Of a DNA stretch of 55,314 nt, positions 1-9,045 are shown one piece after another. This stretch comes from Spirochaetae bacterium HGW-Spirochaetae-5 (GTDB taxonomy: Bacteria > Spirochaetota > UBA4802 > UBA5550). The position numbers and the translations under genes were made by a program. The notes under the pieces were generated by a model. It was not told the DNA's origin and did no database searches. It worked only from the letters and a program-made list of their open reading frames with translations. The stretch covers positions 1-55,314 of the forward strand of contig PGXT01000022.1 of assembly GCA_002839285.1 (NCBI GenBank), given 5' to 3'. Position 1 is the first letter of the stretch. Every line of letters begins with the position of its first letter.

Positions 1-1409
1 CCAAGAATACCGCCGGCAGATCCTCCCACCTGAGCAAACTTGAATTTCTTCCCGTTCTTCATCCCCTTGCCGTACTCGTTGATGATCGTACGCATTGTAG
101 TCCCCATGGGGGTTTCAATTAGTCCGGTTTCATTCATCTTTCCCGATAGGCAATAGAGTTTGGTTCCGTAACAGTTTTCACTTCCTACAGATTTATACCA
201 GTCAGCTCCATTATTGATGATGAGCGGAACTGAGCAGAAAGTCTCAACGTTATTTACGTTTGAAGGGAGATTCTTGAAACCTGCTCCACCGGGGAACGGG
301 GGTTTAAATCTCGGATATCCTCTTTTCCCTTCCATTGAGTTGATCAGAGATGTCTCCTCACCGCAGACATAAGCTCCTCCCCCTTCTTTGATGAAAACAT
401 CAAAGCTGAAGTTTGAACCGAAGAGATTTTTGCCGAGAATACCTTTCTTTCTCGCCTGATCAATTGCAAGCTGCAGACGCTCGATAGAACGCTTGAACTC
501 ACCCCTGATGTAGATGTAACCGATAGACGCGTTGATAGCATAACCGCATATCATCATACCTTCGATTAGAGAGTGCGGATTCTCTTCCATGAGAATTCTG
601 TCTTTGAAAGTTCCAGGCTCACCTTCGTCGGCGTTGCATATTACATATTTCTGCATGTCCCCTTTAGTAACAAAAGACCATTTCATACCTGCAGGGAAAC
701 CGGCGCCGCCTCTCCCCCGTAGTCCTGAATCTTTCATTATAGAGATTACATCTGAAGGCTGCTGCTCTTTCAGGCTCTTCTGAATAGCTTTGTAGCCGCC
801 ATGTTCAACGTAGCTGTCAACGCTAAGCGGATCAATGACTCCCATCTTTTCGATGAGTCTTTTTGTCTGCTTGTCGTTTTTAATGATGCACTGTTTCCCT
901 TCAATTTCAGGGCCGCAGTTTTCTGTCAGAGATGGTTCTTTTTTCCTGTAATCATCAAAGATTTTTTTGAGTTTATCTTCTGTAAGTTTCCCATGAATGT
1001 CATAGTTAATCATCATGGCTGGAGCTTCGGAACAAACACCAAGGCACTCGCACTTCTCAAGATGGAATATTCCATCCTTTGTTGTTTCGCCCGGCTCAAT
1101 TCCCAGAATGTTCTTAACAGCATCGATAATTGTTATTGAACCCATAACGTGACATGGGCCCGATTTACAGACACGGATAAGATATTTTGCTCTCTCTTTT
1201 TTGTTGAACATTGTATAAAATCCTACAAAGCCTTCTACGGCACTCTGCGGGATATTCATTACTTCTGCGAGGGTTATAAGAGACTGCGTATCAACCTGGT
1301 TTTTGCCCGAGATTGTCTCCATCTCTCTCATTATAAGCATAAGATTCTCGCGGGAGTTTCCATGCTTTTCTACAATACTTGTTATATCTGATGTTTTTAT
1401 CATTTTCAT
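1..1409 (-). CDS. NuoE-NuoF fusion, NADH-oxidising subunit of formate dehydrogenase (partial)
   Basis: One open frame runs from ATG 1409 off the left edge (469 codons seen, no stop). Residues about 1-150 are NuoE-like: a thioredoxin-fold [2Fe-2S] domain with cysteines in CKSGPC and CECLGVC. The rest is NuoF-like: the FMN site GLRGRGGAGFPAG, then NADEGEPGTFKDR and the NAD-binding GGGAYVCGEETSLINSMEG. The C-terminal 4Fe-4S part lies outside the window. By homology it passes electrons between NAD(H) and the formate dehydrogenase catalytic subunit in the cytoplasm. It starts 7 nt after the fdhA stop behind a strong AGGGGGG ribosome site, so the two are co-transcribed. NuoE and NuoF are usually separate genes; HoxF-type hydrogenase subunits show a comparable fusion. 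Confidence 0.9.
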   Translation of the reverse strand, partial: MKMIKTSDITSIVEKHGNSRENLMLIMREMETISGKNQVDTQSLITLAEVMNIPQSAVEGFVGFYTMFNKKERAKYLIRVCKSGPCHVMGSITIIDAVKNILGIEPGETTKDGIFHLEKCECLGVCSEAPAMMINYDIHGKLTEDKLKKIFDDYRKKEPSLTENCGPEIEGKQCIIKNDKQTKRLIEKMGVIDPLSVDSYVEHGGYKAIQKSLKEQQPSDVISIMKDSGLRGRGGAGFPAGMKWSFVTKGDMQKYVICNADEGEPGTFKDRILMEENPHSLIEGMMICGYAINASIGYIYIRGEFKRSIERLQLAIDQARKKGILGKNLFGSNFSFDVFIKEGGGAYVCGEETSLINSMEGKRGYPRFKPPFPGGAGFKNLPSNVNNVETFCSVPLIINNGADWYKSVGSENCYGTKLYCLSGKMNETGLIETPMGTTMRTIINEYGKGMKNGKKFKFAQVGGSAGGIL

Positions 1410-1416
1410 GCCCCCC

Positions 1417-4030
1417 TTACATTGATATCTTTTCGATTTTGCATGCGCAGACTTTGAGTTCGGGGATCTTACATGTAGGATCCAGAGCATCAATAGTCAG
1501 CTTGTTTGCTGCAGCTTCGAAAAAGTGGAATGGCATAAAGATGACGTTAGCCATCGGTTTATCTGAAATTCTTGCTTCCATACGTACGCTTCCCCGTCTG
1601 GTTGAAACAGAGATAACTTCACGGTCTTTGATGTTGTAGTTTGAAGCATCGTTCGGATTGATTTCCAGGAATGCTCCGGGTACTATCTCATCAAGAACTT
1701 TTGAGTTACGTGTCATTGAACCTGTGTGGAAATGCTCGAGTAAACGTCCTGTTGTAAGGATCATCGGATACTCAGGATCAACTTCTTCCGCAGGAGGTGT
1801 GTATTCTACAACAGTGAAGAGACCAAGTCCGCGTGAGAATTTATCCTTATGAAGGAACTGTGTACCTTTGTGGTCTTCGTTAGGACATGGCCACTGAATA
1901 AGCTCTTTCTCAATACGGTCATATGTTATACCGGCATAAGAAGGGGTCACAAGTCTTATCTCTTCGAATATCTCTTTCGCGTTTTTATAATCCCAGTTTG
2001 CACCCATTCTGTTTGCAATCTGCATTATAATCCACCAGTCTTCACGGCAGTTTTCATGAGCTTTAACAACTCTGTGCATTGGCTGAACTCTTCTTTCGGT
2101 GTTTGAAGCTGTTCCCTCTTTTTCGAGGAAGGCATATCCCGGAAGAACAACATCACATTACCGGATTTTCACCGAAAATATAAAGTCCCTTTAGGTCACC
2201 GGCAATCGCAGCGTTAAGTGATTCAACAATGGTAAGTCCCGGTTTCAGAGACATGTCCACTTTCGCGTCCCACATCTTCATGAATTTTGCCTTGTTCTCT
2301 TCGCTTGCAACTGGCTGGTATGCAGGATAAACAGCGTTAAGAGCACCCATGTCGCATGCTCCCTGTACATTGTTCTGTCCGCGAAGAGGATTAACTCCGC
2401 CCCCTCTAACCCCGATGTTTCCAAGAAGCATCTGGAGATTGGAACATGATTTAACACCGTTAACACCGGACTTGAACTGTGTAATACCCATGCAGTAGTA
2501 GAGAGCCATCGGTTTAGCTGCAGCAATTATACGGGCTGCTTTTACTATCAACTGAGGATCTGCAATTCCGCATATTTCCGCAACATATTCAGGAGTGTAT
2601 TTTTCCATAGTCTTGGGGATGTCATCAAAGCCTTCACATCTCTCTTTGACATACTCTTTGTCGTAAAGTTCTTCTTTAAGAATAACATGCATTAATCCGT
2701 TTAGAATCGCGATGTTTGTTCCAGGTTTAATCTGGAGAAATACATCTGCATACTTGGCTAAATCTATTTTTCTCGGATCGACAACAACAAGTTTTTTGCC
2801 CTTGTTTATTACCTGATTTTTAATCATTGATCCTATTACAGGGTGATTGTCAGTAGTGTTTGATCCTATAACCATGAACGCATCTGTATCAGGAATTTCT
2901 CTGATAGAGTTGGTCATTGCTCCTGAACCTAGTGTAGCTGCCAGACCGGCAACTGTTGAGCTGTGTCAGAGCCGGGCGCAATGGTCGACGTTATTCGTAC
3001 CCACCACGGATCTCATGAATTTCTGGTGCAGATAGTTCTCTTCGTTTGTACATTTAGCGGAAGAGAATGCCATGATAGCATCAGGGCCTTTCGTGTTTCT
3101 TATTTCTGTGAATTTTTTTGCGACTAAATCAAGAGCTTCATCCCATGTTGCTTCTTCGAATTTTCCGTCTTTCTTGATGAGAGGAGATGTTATTCTCTTA
3201 TCACCCTGTACAAAGTCAAATCCGAATCTACCTTTAACACAGAGGTGTCCTTCATTGGGGCCGTCATTGTGTCCCATAGCTTTTACAAGCTGCCCCTCTT
3301 TGTTTGTATAAAAATCAATTTTACATCCCACACCGCAGTAGATACATATGCTGGATTCTTTTTTCAGATCCCAGGACTGTCCTCTTCCAAGCACCTGCTG
3401 GAATGATAATGCGCCTGTAGGGCAGAGCTGAACACAGGTACCGCATGCAACACATGTAGATTCCCCTATTTTCGCCTCCACATCTGAAGTAAGACGAGCA
3501 TGGCTTCCTCTCCCTGTGAAATCCCATACATTCATAACCTGGATTTCCGAGCAGGCTTTTACGCATCTTCCGCAGAGGATACATTTGTTCTCATCTCTTT
3601 TAAGTGCTTTGCTTGATACAAAATCTTTCTGTCTGACGTTTTTCGGGAAATCAGAGTTACGCAGCTCAACGTCATACTTATTGCAGTATCCCTGGAGTTC
3701 GCAGTCGCCGCTCCAGTCACAATTGAGGCAGTTGTGGTCTCCCTCAGATAGAAGCATTTCAAGAACTCCCTTACGGATTTCTGTCATCTCTTTGTCTTCG
3801 GAAACTACATCCATTCCATCAGTGGCGGGTTCGGTACATGAAGCTTTGATCATGGTCCCGTTGACCTTGACCATACAGAGTCTGCATGCTCCTGTTTTGC
3901 TAATTTTAGGGTGATAACAGAGGTGGGGGATATCAATCCCGTTTCTGGATGCTACTTCAAGAATAGTATCTCCTTTGACCCCTGAGATCTCCTTACCATT
4001 AACCTTAATCGTAATTTGATCACCATTCAT
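1417..4030 (-). pseudogene. fdhA: Formate dehydrogenase catalytic subunit, selenoprotein, frame-disrupted
   Basis: NAD-linked molybdenum or tungsten formate dehydrogenase, which interconverts formate and CO2. Start ATG 4030 is chosen for its GGAG site; an upstream ATG at 4051 is less likely. In order: plant-type [2Fe-2S] (CYHPKISKTGACRLC), a His-Cys cluster (HNCLNC), two 4Fe-4S motifs (CILCGRC, CVACGTC), the molybdopterin-domain cluster (CIYCGVGC), then DHCARL followed by TGA at 2968-2966 and HSSTVAGLA. That TGA is codon 355 and matches the catalytic selenocysteine. The frame continues to GENPVM and meets TGA at 2155-2153. Homology resumes one base off at 2154 with DVVLPGYAFLEKEG and runs to TAA at 1417. 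About 33 residues expected between GENPVM and DVVLP are absent, so about 100 nt are missing. As written the enzyme would be truncated. Without the lesion it would be near 890 residues, normal for the family. Confidence 0.9.
2936..2954 (-). promoter_or_regulatory. Putative SECIS hairpin for fdhA selenocysteine insertion
   Basis: Eleven bases after the in-frame TGA, the minus strand forms a 7-bp stem (AGTTGCC with GGCAGCT, one G-U pair) closed by the loop GGTCT. A GGUCU apical loop close to the UGA is the signature of the E. coli fdhF SECIS bound by SelB. The position within the coding region and the loop sequence both fit. The selA, selB, selC and selD genes are not in the window. Confidence 0.75.
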
Positions 4031-4051
4031 ACAAATATCTCCAACAGGCAT

Positions 4052-4495
4052 TTTTTATTATATTTTTTTTTAAACTCTAAATAAATTCGAGGAATAATAT
4101 GTACTTTGAATTTTTAATATATATTAAAAAGTAAATATACATTTATAACAATTATTCATATGAATTTAAGATAAAGTTCATATGAGTGATAAATTATTAT
4201 TAAAAGAATTTGTAAATAATAAAATAGGTGTAATGTTAAAAATAGCTCTTTATTATATCTTAAATGACATGTTAAAGCTGTTAAAATTTGGAAAATATAA
4301 TAAAGAAATAAATTCCGTATTATAAAAATGTCACTTATGAATGTTTGGTATTATCAGAATTATTATGTTTCGAATGACATGTTAAAGTGTACAAATCATC
4401 TCCGAATGTAAAATTTAAGTTGACCGTTAAAAACGGTAAGTTAAAAAAAGTTACACAAAAAAATATAAAAATAATTTAGTTGGAGGATTTGATTA
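4052..4495. promoter_or_regulatory. AT-rich divergent control region between fdhA and the MFS gene
   Basis: No gene is seen in this very AT-rich stretch. It holds a perfect 12-bp palindrome ATTCATATGAAT (4154-4165) with a second TTCATATGA at 4177-4185, exactly 22 bp on, which is about two helical turns. It also holds a perfect 15-bp direct repeat AATGACATGTTAAAG at 4263-4277 and 4373-4387. These are plausible regulator sites for both operons. No clear sigma-54 or sigma-70 promoter can be assigned by eye. Confidence 0.45.
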
Positions 4496-5827
4496 ATGAG
4501 TAACAATAACTTCGCAACAAAAAGGTGGTTTATTGCAGCCATGGGTACATGTCTTCAGATATGCCTTGGTACAGCGTATGCCTGGTCTTATTTTCAGAAA
4601 CCGCTTGCAACTGCTTTCGGCTGGTCTCAGAGTTTAACAGCATGGGCTTTCTCTCTTGCAATCTGTTTTCTTGGTCTTTCTGCCGCAGTTGGAGGAATTC
4701 TGCTTCCTAAGGTTGGTCCTAAAAAACTCGCTATGGGTGGCGGTTTTCTATTTGCTCTCGGATATCTGACTGGAGCAATTGCTCTTAAGTATCAGAGCGC
4801 TCCTCTTCTTTTCCTCACATATGGTGTAATAGGCGGATGCGGACTTGGTTTCGGTTATGTAACACCGGTTGCTACCGTATCTAAGTGGTTCCCTGATAAA
4901 AAAGGTCTGGCAACTGGACTTGTTGTTATGGGTTTTGGTCTTGGTGCCCTTTTTATGTCAAAAATTTTCGCACCAATGCTTCTTGATTCTTTTGGCTGGG
5001 CCGGTGCTACTGATGTTGTAGCGCAGCAGGCAATTTTAGTTAAGCTGTTTCTTGCTCTTGGTGTTATTTTTCTTGTACTTACTATTCCTGTTGGATCACA
5101 GATTGTTAATCCCCCTGCAGGTTTCGTTCCTACAGGTTATACTCCTCCTGTAGTTTCTGCTTCTGCTTCAGCTGCAATGGATTCTTTAACAGCTAAAGAG
5201 GGTATTCTTTCAGGAAGATTTTTTGTTATGTGGGTAGTTTTCTTCTGTAATATAACTGCTGGTATAGCTATCATCGGTTTCCAGTCACCTCTATTTCAGG
5301 ATCTTTGGGCTAAATGGGCCGCTCTTGATCTTACTGTTACAGAGAACAAGCTGATGCTTGCTGCTTACGGCGGAACTCTTATTGGTGTAACATCAATCTT
5401 CAATGGTCTTGGCCGTTTTTTCTGGGCTGCAATATCTGACAAAATCGGAAGAATCATGACATTCAGAATAATGCTCGGTTCGCAGATTGCCGCTTTTATA
5501 GCTCTTGCTTATGTTGGAAATCCATGGGTTTTCGCCCTTATTCTCTGCTATGTTCTTCTATGCTACGGCGGCGGTTTCGGAACAATGCCTTCATTTGTAC
5601 TTGATGTATTCGGACCTAAAATCCTTGCGGTTGTTTATGGAACAATTCTTACAGCATGGTCTGCAGCTGGTATCGTAGGACCTCAGATGGTTGCTATGCT
5701 TAAGGATATTTATAAAGATACCCCCGCATCTGCAGCATACTGGACTTTTATTCTCGGCGCAGGAATTCTGACTCTTGGTTTTCTTGTTACTCTTGTTGGA
5801 AGCAACAAGCCTTTCGAAAAAAAATAA
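4496..5827 (+). CDS. MFS transporter, oxalate/formate antiporter (OFA) family
   Basis: A 443-residue protein with about 12 membrane helices. The start RWFIAAMGTCLQICLGTAYAW is typical of the OFA family (OxlT-like), which exchanges or takes up small carboxylates such as oxalate, formate or other monocarboxylates. Further family-like stretches are GLGFGYVTPVATVSKWFPDKKGLATG and the second-half GLGRFFWAAISDKIGR loop. It starts 9 nt after a TTGGAGG ribosome site. Divergence from the formate dehydrogenase operon suggests formate as a substrate, but no oxalyl-CoA decarboxylase or formyl-CoA transferase is present to support an oxalate pathway, so the substrate remains open. Confidence 0.85.
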   Translation: MSNNNFATKRWFIAAMGTCLQICLGTAYAWSYFQKPLATAFGWSQSLTAWAFSLAICFLGLSAAVGGILLPKVGPKKLAMGGGFLFALGYLTGAIALKYQSAPLLFLTYGVIGGCGLGFGYVTPVATVSKWFPDKKGLATGLVVMGFGLGALFMSKIFAPMLLDSFGWAGATDVVAQQAILVKLFLALGVIFLVLTIPVGSQIVNPPAGFVPTGYTPPVVSASASAAMDSLTAKEGILSGRFFVMWVVFFCNITAGIAIIGFQSPLFQDLWAKWAALDLTVTENKLMLAAYGGTLIGVTSIFNGLGRFFWAAISDKIGRIMTFRIMLGSQIAAFIALAYVGNPWVFALILCYVLLCYGGGFGTMPSFVLDVFGPKILAVVYGTILTAWSAAGIVGPQMVAMLKDIYKDTPASAAYWTFILGAGILTLGFLVTLVGSNKPFEKK

Positions 5828-5863
5828 TAAGTTAAGAAACGGACTGAATTTTTAATTTATAAT

Positions 5864-5895
5864 GATCCCCGTCGCTATGCGGCGGGGATTTTTTA
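5864..5895 (+). terminator. Rho-independent terminator after the MFS gene
   Basis: A GC-rich hairpin (ATCCCCGTCGC, loop TATG, then the pairing CGGCGGGGAT) is followed by a run of T. It lies about 35 nt after the MFS stop. Confidence 0.8.
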
Positions 5896-5928
5896 TGGAC
5901 TTTTGAATTATATTAACTGAAAAAAGGC

Positions 5929-6054
5929 AGCAAATTATTCCTGGGGGCACAGCGCTTCGCGCTGCGCCTGGAATGGGGGATTACGGGGGAGTTTCCCCCG
6001 TAATCCCCCATTTTCAGCGTATGCAAGGCATACGCACCCCTGAAAATAATCCAC
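5929..6054. repeat. Three-hairpin MITE-like element, copy A
   Basis: Full copy. It contains the hairpin CAGCGCTTCGCGCTG, a long central hairpin (GGGGGATTACGGGGG paired with its complement across a short loop), and a third hairpin GCGTATGC/GCATACGC. Outside these lie AT-rich inverted ends of the type GGCAGCAAATTATTCC and its complement. Related copies are at 13643, 18473, 29945, 33728, 41428 and 52036, all intergenic. No open frame is present. Confidence 0.8.
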
Positions 6055-6090
6055 TACCAAAAAAAAGATGAACAAAACTATACATCTTTG

Positions 6091-6119
6091 TTGACATGGA
6101 GTTTGTCAGGAAATAAAAT
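6091..6119 (+). promoter_or_regulatory. Sigma-70-type promoter for the response regulator
   Basis: TTGACA at 6091-6096, a 17-bp spacer, then TAAAAT at 6114-6119, 44 nt before the ATG at 6164. Confidence 0.6.
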
Positions 6120-6163
6120 GGGAAATGGAAATATAAAAAATCTTTTATTTTAAGGAGACTGAA

Positions 6164-6535
6164 ATGTCCGATAAAAAGATACTCGTGATAGATGATGATC
6201 CGGATATTCTGGAGTCTATCAGCGCCGTGTTAAGTTCTGAAGGATTTAATGTTTTAACTGCCATTGACGGTCATGATGGAGTCGCAAAATTTAAAAGTGA
6301 AAAACCTGATCTGGTCCTTTGCGATATGATGATGGAAAAAGTCGATGCTGGAAGCAAAGTTGCTGAAATGATTAGAAAAGAAGACAGCGTTACTCCGGTT
6401 TATCTTTTAAGCAGTATAGGGAATGCCACTGCAAGCAATATCAGTGTAACAGATCTCGGTTTTACAGGAGTTCTTCAGAAACCGGTTGATCCCGATACTC
6501 TTATTTCCCAGATAAAAAAATCACTTAAAGTTTGA
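6164..6535 (+). CDS. Single-domain response regulator (CheY-like receiver)
   Basis: A 123-residue stand-alone receiver. The acidic cluster DDD is at residues 10-12, the phospho-acceptor Asp lies in LVLCDMMM (about residue 52), the Ser/Thr position is in LLSS and the conserved Lys in LQKPV. There is no output domain, so it probably acts through protein-protein contact or as a phosphorelay step. It has its own promoter (6091-6119) and terminator, so it is monocistronic. Its partner kinase cannot be told from context. The start is well set by the AAGGAGAC ribosome site. Confidence 0.9.
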   Translation: MSDKKILVIDDDPDILESISAVLSSEGFNVLTAIDGHDGVAKFKSEKPDLVLCDMMMEKVDAGSKVAEMIRKEDSVTPVYLLSSIGNATASNISVTDLGFTGVLQKPVDPDTLISQIKKSLKV

Positions 6536-6580
6536 TTTTAGATTATTACTGATTGCATAAGCAATTAAAATAATGTGTAA

Positions 6581-6612
6581 TAAGGCTGTCTCCTTTATGG
6601 TGCAGCCTTTAT
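6581..6612 (+). terminator. Probable terminator after the response regulator
   Basis: AAGGCTG (6582-6588) and CAGCCTT (6603-6609) form a 7-bp stem followed by a short AT-rich tail. Confidence 0.5.
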
Positions 6613-6677
6613 TATTTTACATCATGTCAGACAATATTATGTTTTTTTATATTTAACAGGTTGAATACTTAAAGTGA

Positions 6678-6832
6678 AATCTCCCGGCTACTTCGGCAGG
6701 CTCAGCACATCGCTTTCGGCCACCCTCTTTGATAAAGAGGGTTTTGATTCGGTCTGTTTTATAACCCCATTTATTAAAGGGGGAAGTTGAGCATGGCGAA
6801 ATGGGGGGGTGGTCAAGTAAACTGAAAATTCC
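6678..6832. repeat. Inverted-repeat element with CCCTCTTTGATAAAGAGGG core, copy 1
   Basis: Non-coding stretch with the palindromic core CCCTCTTTGATAAAGAGGG, a second segment around TTTATTAAAGGGGG, and an end AATCTCCCGGCTA. The same parts recur in opposite orientation at 48664-48780. It looks like a dispersed structured repeat of unknown function. Confidence 0.6.
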
Positions 6833-6913
6833 ATGGAAATAAATACTTAGAATATTGTCTTGACAATAGTTATATATATGTGATTTTTTTAAAAAATTAA
6901 CAGAGACGGGATT

Positions 6914-7345
6914 ATGATAAAAACAAAAGTCAGCGCAATTATTCTCACGGCATCACTTCTTGCAGTGGTACTCTTTTCTGCCGGGTGTTCTTCATTTGTC
7001 CCCGAAGAGGATTCCGAGAGAATTACATTAAAATATCAGGCAGGTGAGTATGTCCTTCTGGATGATATAAACCGCAACAACGTGATATTCAGTAAAGGGA
7101 GCATCGTAAAACTTTTAGTAGTAACGGGAGATGACTGGGTTAAGATTTATGCCTATAATTCCACAGAAGAACTTCTTTCATCAGTGAGGTTTCTTCTCTT
7201 ATATCTATTTGAAGATGATTTTCCCGACGAAAAATTCAGTCAGGAATTTCTCGACGCGGAACTTCTGAAAATAGTAAGGCCAAAAGGTTTACCTGAGCAG
7301 AGTCCGGAAAAATCAAAAAGCAGTACAAAAAAAGTAAAAAAGTAA
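6914..7345 (+). CDS. Putative lipoprotein of unknown function
   Basis: A 143-residue protein with a type II signal peptide: charged start, hydrophobic core ILTASLLAVVLF, lipobox FSAGC with the acylated Cys at about residue 25. The mature part is a small beta-rich stretch (about 35-85, possibly SH3-like from its pattern) and a Lys/Ser-rich tail ending in KKVKK. It is probably anchored in a membrane and faces the periplasm or surface. It lies 24 nt before dapA and may share its transcript, but nothing ties it to lysine synthesis. The family was not recognised. Confidence 0.75.
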   Translation: MIKTKVSAIILTASLLAVVLFSAGCSSFVPEEDSERITLKYQAGEYVLLDDINRNNVIFSKGSIVKLLVVTGDDWVKIYAYNSTEELLSSVRFLLLYLFEDDFPDEKFSQEFLDAELLKIVRPKGLPEQSPEKSKSSTKKVKK

Positions 7346-7369
7346 AATAATAAAAAGGATAATTATAGT

Positions 7370-8251
7370 ATGATTGAAGGTGCATTTACAGCTATTATAA
7401 CCCCGTTTGAAAATGATAAGATTGATTACAATTCACTTGAGCTTCTTATAGAGAGGCAGATAAGTGCGGGTATCGATGGAATCATCCCGATGGGGACAAC
7501 AGGTGAATCTCCCACAATCTCTTTTGAAGAGCACGAGGAGTTCATAAGAAGAGTGGTCAAAATTGTAAACGGCCGGATAAAGGTCATAGCGGGAACTGGT
7601 GCAAACTCCACAAGTGAAGCTATCTGGCTTACTAAGGGTGCCGAGGATGCAGGTGTGGATGCCACATTGTCTGTAAATCCCTATTACAATAAACCTACAC
7701 AGAAAGGTCTTGTTGCCCACTATGAAGCGATTGCAAATGCTACAAAACTCCCTATAATTCTTTATAATATTCCCGGAAGATCCGGTATAAATTTTCTCCC
7801 GGAAAGTGTTGCCGAACTTCTGAATAGAACTGATCACATAGCAGCAATGAAGGAAGCCTCGGGCGATATAGCGCAGATGATGCGTCTCATTGAGCTCTGC
7901 GGAGATAAAATCTCTGTTCTCTCCGGAGACGATAATCTTCTCCTGCCGATACTGGGTATAGGCGGAAAAGGTATTATCTCGGTACTTTCTAATCTCCTCC
8001 CAGCTGATATTAAAAAAGTGGTAACCCTTCACAAGGAGAATAAGACAGAGGAGGCGCGGGCTCATTTTTATAAACTGCTCCCTCTCTGCAGGGCGATGTT
8101 CCTTGAAACCAATCCTATTCCGATTAAAGCGGCAATGGAGATGATAGGGGCATGCACGGGGGAGCTGAGACTCCCGCTTACACCGTTAAGTGATGAGTAT
8201 AAAACAGTGCTGAGAAAAACCCTTACAGATTACGGAGTAAAGCTTAAATGA
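7370..8251 (+). CDS. dapA: 4-hydroxy-tetrahydrodipicolinate synthase
   Basis: Condenses pyruvate with aspartate semialdehyde, the first step towards diaminopimelate and lysine. The 293-residue length is normal. Seen: GTTGESPT (about residues 43-50), NPYYNKPTQKGL, the active-site Tyr in YNIPGRSG and the Schiff-base Lys in AAMKEASGD (about residue 161). It overlaps dapB by 4 bases (ATGA at 8248), so the two are translationally coupled. An AAGGA site lies 10 nt upstream of the ATG. Confidence 0.97.
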   Translation: MIEGAFTAIITPFENDKIDYNSLELLIERQISAGIDGIIPMGTTGESPTISFEEHEEFIRRVVKIVNGRIKVIAGTGANSTSEAIWLTKGAEDAGVDATLSVNPYYNKPTQKGLVAHYEAIANATKLPIILYNIPGRSGINFLPESVAELLNRTDHIAAMKEASGDIAQMMRLIELCGDKISVLSGDDNLLLPILGIGGKGIISVLSNLLPADIKKVVTLHKENKTEEARAHFYKLLPLCRAMFLETNPIPIKAAMEMIGACTGELRLPLTPLSDEYKTVLRKTLTDYGVKLK

Positions 8252-9045
8252 ATATTGGAATCTGCGGAATAGGGGGGAGGATGGGGAACGCCATCCTGAG
8301 GATATCTACAGAGCGCGGCCACAAACTTGGTGCCGCCTTTGATGCTGACGGATCCCCTCTTTTAAATAAAAATGCGAAAGAGCTGGTTAATAATCCATTG
8401 GCAGAGTGCACCATCTCTGCCATTAATGCCGATGATCTGCAGAAGGTCGACGGTATAATTGATTTTTCCGCTCCTGCCGCATCGATTAAACTTATAAGAA
8501 TACTTTCGGAATTAAAAAAACCGGTTGTAATCGGAACTACAGGGTTCTCCGATGCCGATGTTGCGGAGATAAGAGCCTGTTCAGAGAAGATACCTGTTAT
8601 CCTCTCTCCTAACATGTCCCTTGGCGTGAATCTTCTTTTTAAACTGACAGAAATAGCGTCAATGGCGCTAACTACAGATTACGATGTTGAGATATTCGAA
8701 GCTCACCACCGCTTTAAAAAAGATGCTCCATCGGGTACCGCGAAGAGACTTCTTGAAATCGTAAAAGAGAACATGAAAGGGCTTTCCGGCGCCGCTGATG
8801 TAAACGGCCGTGAAGGTATAACCGGAGAGCGGACCGCCAACGAGATAGGGATGCACGCAATGCGGGGCGGCAATATCATAGGTGAGCACACTGTTTTCTA
8901 TACAGGCCTTAATGACCGGATTGAGCTTACACACCGGGCTGCGAGCAGAGATGTCTTTGCCGAGGGGGCAGTTTCGGCAATGGAGTTTCTTAATAAAAAA
9001 AATCCGGGATATTACACCATGTACGATGTGCTGGGATTTAAATGA
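8248..9045 (+). CDS. dapB: 4-hydroxy-tetrahydrodipicolinate reductase
   Basis: NAD(P)H-dependent reductase, the second diaminopimelate step. Length 265, normal. The N-terminal Rossmann motif GICGIGGRMGNA (3-14), the hinge FSAPAA, VIGTTGF and the catalytic signature EAHHRFKKDAPSGTA (about 151-165) are all present. It is coupled to dapA upstream and to the next gene downstream, each by an ATGA overlap, so the three form a compact operon. Confidence 0.97.
   Translation: MNIGICGIGGRMGNAILRISTERGHKLGAAFDADGSPLLNKNAKELVNNPLAECTISAINADDLQKVDGIIDFSAPAASIKLIRILSELKKPVVIGTTGFSDADVAEIRACSEKIPVILSPNMSLGVNLLFKLTEIASMALTTDYDVEIFEAHHRFKKDAPSGTAKRLLEIVKENMKGLSGAADVNGREGITGERTANEIGMHAMRGGNIIGEHTVFYTGLNDRIELTHRAASRDVFAEGAVSAMEFLNKKNPGYYTMYDVLGFK

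Noticed and set aside
589-1639. Plus-strand open frames in the first 1.6 kb
   Set aside because: They are shadows of the continuous minus-strand NuoE-NuoF and fdhA coding frames.
2153-2155. Second in-frame TGA of fdhA as another selenocysteine
   Set aside because: Sequence after it in that frame (CCSSGIC...) has no homology; the conserved protein resumes one base away, so it is a frameshift, not recoding.
2148-2160. Programmed ribosomal frameshift in fdhA
   Set aside because: There is no slippery site or stimulator, and about 33 conserved residues are absent, which frameshifting cannot restore.
7433-8065. 210-residue minus-strand frame inside dapA
   Set aside because: Antisense shadow of a clear dapA with all its motifs; no family features.
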